DNA of 64,000 bases from an uncultured Bacteroidota bacterium (GTDB taxonomy: Bacteria; Bacteroidota; Bacteroidia; JABEUT01), in assembly GCA_903863935.1 (NCBI GenBank), contig CAIPDV010000080.1, positions 62,001 through 126,000 of the forward strand. Reading direction: 5' to 3'. This document shows positions 62,011 through 64,000 of this stretch, piece after piece. A program made the position numbers and the translations under genes. The first letter of the stretch is position 1. The number at the start of each line of letters is the position of its first letter. The notes beneath the pieces are model-generated. The model was not told the origin of the DNA. It did no database searches and was given only the letters and a program-made list of their open reading frames with translations.

Positions 62011-62526
62011 CTATTTATCTCGCATGTATTCTTCAACTTTACTCCAAGAAACATCTTTCTCAATATCCCAACCAAATTCTCTCACTCTCTTATCATCCTT
62101 ATGAAGTCGAAAGAAATCGTCTATCTTTTTAGATTCTTGCACATAAAAGAATATATCCAGAAATCCATCATTAAAAAAATGCCCAACATATTGTGCCGGT
62201 TCAATATTTCTAATCAAAGCAAGTAAACTATCCTCCGTTTTGTAAGCAATATTGGATTCTTCTGTTTTTGGTAATCCATTCGCAAATAAATTATTAGTAT
62301 CCAAAAGTACTATCATATGAAGACACCATGGAAATTCGGCTTTTTTGTCGAAATTTTTAAATTCATGATTCATACTTCCGACTAAAGGCTTTCCTTTTAA
62401 CTCTGCGGTAAAACCCACAAAACTTTCCTTAGGATAAATGTTCGTAGTATCCTTGATCTTAGCATTCTGACCATTGCAACCAAACATTAGAATACATAAT
62501 AGTGGTATAAGCAATTTAGGTTTCAT
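62011..62526 (-). CDS. Hypothetical lipoprotein, DUF695-like
   Basis: A 171-residue protein with a lipoprotein signal (LIPLLCILMFGC, Cys17). The body has PWCLHMIVLLDTNNLFANGL, YVGHFFNDGFLDIFFYVQES and REFGWDIEKDVSWSKVEEYM. This order of strands resembles DUF695/RraB-like domains. No partner gene is visible. Convergent with aroC, 11 bp apart. A -7 box precedes it. Confidence 0.55.
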   Translation of the reverse strand: MKPKLLIPLLCILMFGCNGQNAKIKDTTNIYPKESFVGFTAELKGKPLVGSMNHEFKNFDKKAEFPWCLHMIVLLDTNNLFANGLPKTEESNIAYKTEDSLLALIRNIEPAQYVGHFFNDGFLDIFFYVQESKKIDDFFRLHKDDKRVREFGWDIEKDVSWSKVEEYMRDK

Positions 62527-62543
62527 ATTCTTAGAATATGATT

Positions 62544-62551
62544 CAAAGATA
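62544..62551 (-). promoter_or_regulatory. -7 box of the DUF695-like lipoprotein gene
   Basis: Minus-strand TATCTTTG (TAnnTTTG), 17 bp before the ATG at 62526. Confidence 0.6.
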
Positions 62552-62599
62552 ATTGAATAATTTTATTGCTTAAAAGACTCTCCACAAACTCATCCTTAT

Positions 62600-62971
62600 T
62601 TACTTTTCGTAAAGAATTAGATTCAATTCCTTTACTTTACTGAATACTTTATCTGAAGTGATAAATGGAATACCAAGAAATAGAGAAGTAGCTCCAATAA
62701 TACTATCGGGCAGTTTTAAATTATACGTATTTCTCAATAAAATTGCATTCTCTTTTATCTTAGAAGTAATATCTATTATTTGACAAACGGCCAAAAAAGA
62801 AGTAATTTGTGATTTATCTTTTAAAGATAAACCCGGATAACCTAATAGTTCTAACTCGGTAATAAATGATATATAAATGTTCCTTTCATTCAGTAAAGTA
62901 GCTAAGGTTTTATCTCCATTCAGAAGATAGAGAACAATGTTTGTATCAACAATTATACTATCGCCACTCAT
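62600..62971 (-). CDS. VapC-type PIN-domain toxin
   Basis: A 123-residue PIN-domain ribonuclease. Acidic residues: Asp in IIVDTNIVLYLLNG, Glu in ISFITELELLGYP, Asp in LKLPDSIIGATSLFLG and Asp in PFITSDKVFSKV. This is the VapC pattern; the target is usually tRNA or rRNA. Its start overlaps the end of the 54-aa antitoxin gene by 14 bp, so translation is probably coupled. Confidence 0.85.
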   Translation of the reverse strand: MSGDSIIVDTNIVLYLLNGDKTLATLLNERNIYISFITELELLGYPGLSLKDKSQITSFLAVCQIIDITSKIKENAILLRNTYNLKLPDSIIGATSLFLGIPFITSDKVFSKVKELNLILYEK

Positions 62972-63122
62972 TCCGCATCTTTTTTTGGATGCTCAATGGA
63001 TCTTCTTGTAAATGAATAGTACCGCAGTATTTAAAAGCATCCAACCCTTTCGAATTACGCAGTTTTTTTAATGCCTGACTAATACATCTCGGAGTACTTC
63101 CCTTTTTAATAATTGTTACCAT
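62958..63122 (-). CDS. Short antitoxin paired with VapC
   Basis: A 54-residue protein from ATG 63122 to TAG 62958: MVTIIKKGSTPRCISQALKK, then LRNSKGLDAFKYCGTIHLQE and DPLSIQKKMRNEWR. The N-terminal basic part and the KYCG...L.EDPLxIQKxMRxEW end match a small Bacteroidota antitoxin type found before VapC genes. The last 14 bp overlap vapC. A -7 box lies 19 bp upstream. Confidence 0.82.
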   Translation of the reverse strand: MVTIIKKGSTPRCISQALKKLRNSKGLDAFKYCGTIHLQEDPLSIQKKMRNEWR

Positions 63123-63141
63123 ACAATATTACGTTACTATA

Positions 63142-63149
63142 CAAAGATA
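63142..63149 (-). promoter_or_regulatory. -7 box of the VapBC-type operon
   Basis: Minus-strand TATCTTTG (TAnnTTTG), 19 bp before the antitoxin ATG. Confidence 0.6.
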
Positions 63150-63158
63150 CTCATTTTT

Positions 63159-64000
63159 CTACTGCTTAAACAAACTCTCCACAAACTCATCCTTGTCGAA
63201 CAAGCGGAGATCATCTATCTTTTCGCCTATGCCAATGTATCGCACGGGAATTTTAAACTGGTCGGAAATACCAATAACTACGCCGCCTTTGGCGGTGCCA
63301 TCTAATTTGGTGAGGGCAAGTGCGGTAACATCTGTTGCTTTGGTGAACTCTTTGCATTGCTCAATCGCATTCTGGCCTGTGGAGGCATCCAACACCAGCA
63401 ATACCTCGTGAGGAGCAGTAGGGATCACCTTTTGCATCACCCTGCGGATTTTAGAAAGCTCAGTCATCAGTCCCACTTTGTTATGGAGACGGCCTGCTGT
63501 GTCAATAATTACCACATCCATTTTTTGTGCAACGGCCGATTGCAACGTATCAAACGCCACCGCTGATGGATCGGCATTCATACCTCTGGAGATAACAGGA
63601 ACATCTACCCGTTTACCCCAAATTTGTAATTGGTCAACCGCTGCTGCGCGGAAAGTATCGGCTGCGCCGAGCATCACTTTCAATCCTGATTTTTTGAAGT
63701 GAGCAGCAAGTTTGCCAATGGTAGTTGTTTTACCAACTCCATTCACTCCTACAACCATTATCACATAAGGTTTTTCTTTGGGAAGTTCGACTGCAGTACC
63801 ATTATTGCTGTTCGCTAAAAGGTGAGCTATTTCAGCTTTCAGCATGGCATAAATATCAGTAGTCTTAGCGCCTTTGGTCGCCTCGACTTTCTTCTGTAAA
63901 CTCTCAATAATTTTTACCGTAGTTGCAATTCCCACATCCGAAGAAATCAACGTTTCTTCAATGTTTTCCATCACCTCTGCATCAATGGTGGATTTGCCCA
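63159..64000 (-). CDS. ftsY: Signal recognition particle receptor FtsY, 5' end cut by window
   Basis: The GTPase that docks SRP-ribosome complexes at the inner membrane. About 280 residues are visible, covering the N domain end (IDAEVMENIEETLISSDVGI) and the full NG GTPase: G1 VGVNGVGKTTTIGKLAAHF, GAADTFRAAAVDQL, G3 IDTAGRLHNKVGLM, G4 ALTKLDGTAKGG, and the closing RYIGIGEKIDDLRLFDKDEF. The frame stays open to the right edge, so the N-terminal region lies outside the window. Ends at 63159. Confidence 0.94.
   Translation of the reverse strand, partial: GKSTIDAEVMENIEETLISSDVGIATTVKIIESLQKKVEATKGAKTTDIYAMLKAEIAHLLANSNNGTAVELPKEKPYVIMVVGVNGVGKTTTIGKLAAHFKKSGLKVMLGAADTFRAAAVDQLQIWGKRVDVPVISRGMNADPSAVAFDTLQSAVAQKMDVVIIDTAGRLHNKVGLMTELSKIRRVMQKVIPTAPHEVLLVLDASTGQNAIEQCKEFTKATDVTALALTKLDGTAKGGVVIGISDQFKIPVRYIGIGEKIDDLRLFDKDEFVESLFKQ

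Overview
The window comes from a Bacteroidota chromosome, most likely an environmental Sphingobacteriia/Chitinophagia-like or unclassified Bacteroidetes lineage. Four things support this. About two dozen genes are preceded by the phylum's -7 promoter box TAnnTTTG. Two secreted proteins end in type IX secretion (T9SS) sorting domains, one type A and one gliding-type CHU_C. There is a GldI-like lipoprotein and a DUF5686 receptor. The gene orders rnc/IPExxVDY/pyk, dtd/MazG-like and HsdR_N/holA look like ones I associate with this phylum. The DNA is moderately AT-rich. I found no rRNA, tRNA, CRISPR array, transposase or prophage.

Layout. 1-2.9 kb: DUF4337 edge fragment, RNase HI, GldI-like FKBP, NrnA-type DHH phosphoesterase, ndk. 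2.9-8.3 kb: two outer-membrane barrels, an RND/MMPL exporter, an O-antigen-ligase-like protein. 8.4-16.3 kb: housekeeping block purD, rnc, IPExxVDY, pyk, rsgA, radical SAM, dtd, MazG-like. 16.4-22.5 kb: DUF5686 protein, two LTxxQ-type small secreted proteins, pyruvate dehydrogenase E2 and E1-alpha. 22.5-26.7 kb: accessory stretch with DUF433/DUF5615, a T9SS SBBP-repeat protein, an antitoxin with a frameshifted ParE toxin between 33-bp direct repeats, and a MORN-variant protein. 26.9-35.4 kb: pyrG, then secreted unknowns, two of which share a duplicated promoter and signal-peptide cassette, a CHU_C adhesin-like protein and a two-domain LTPEQ protein. 35.4-44.3 kb: HsdR_N protein, holA, an Omp85-like barrel, flippase, glycosyltransferase, methyltransferase. 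44.5-55.4 kb: cobalamin riboswitch with btuB-like receptor, ABC-F, TauE-like permease, hldD, a Pif1-like helicase. 55.5-62.0 kb: a six-ORF operon with all seven steps to chorismate, including an aroA::aroK fusion. 62-64 kb: a lipoprotein, a VapBC pair with a 54-aa antitoxin, and the start-truncated ftsY.

The most striking feature is a set of palindromic interspersed repeats. Most lie between genes. At least two lie in frame inside coding sequence: a 38-bp unit in aroC (chorismate synthase) and a 22-bp inverted pair at the N-terminus of the radical SAM gene. A third spans the start region of an outer-membrane protein gene, and a short GC-rich palindrome sits in the variable part of the B12 riboswitch. 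This recalls Rickettsia palindromic elements. Second, the chorismate operon runs aroB, aroA::aroK, aroE, aroD, which is the domain order of the eukaryotic AROM polypeptide except that the last two are swapped.

Protein assignments rest on motif recognition and gene context; no searches were run.
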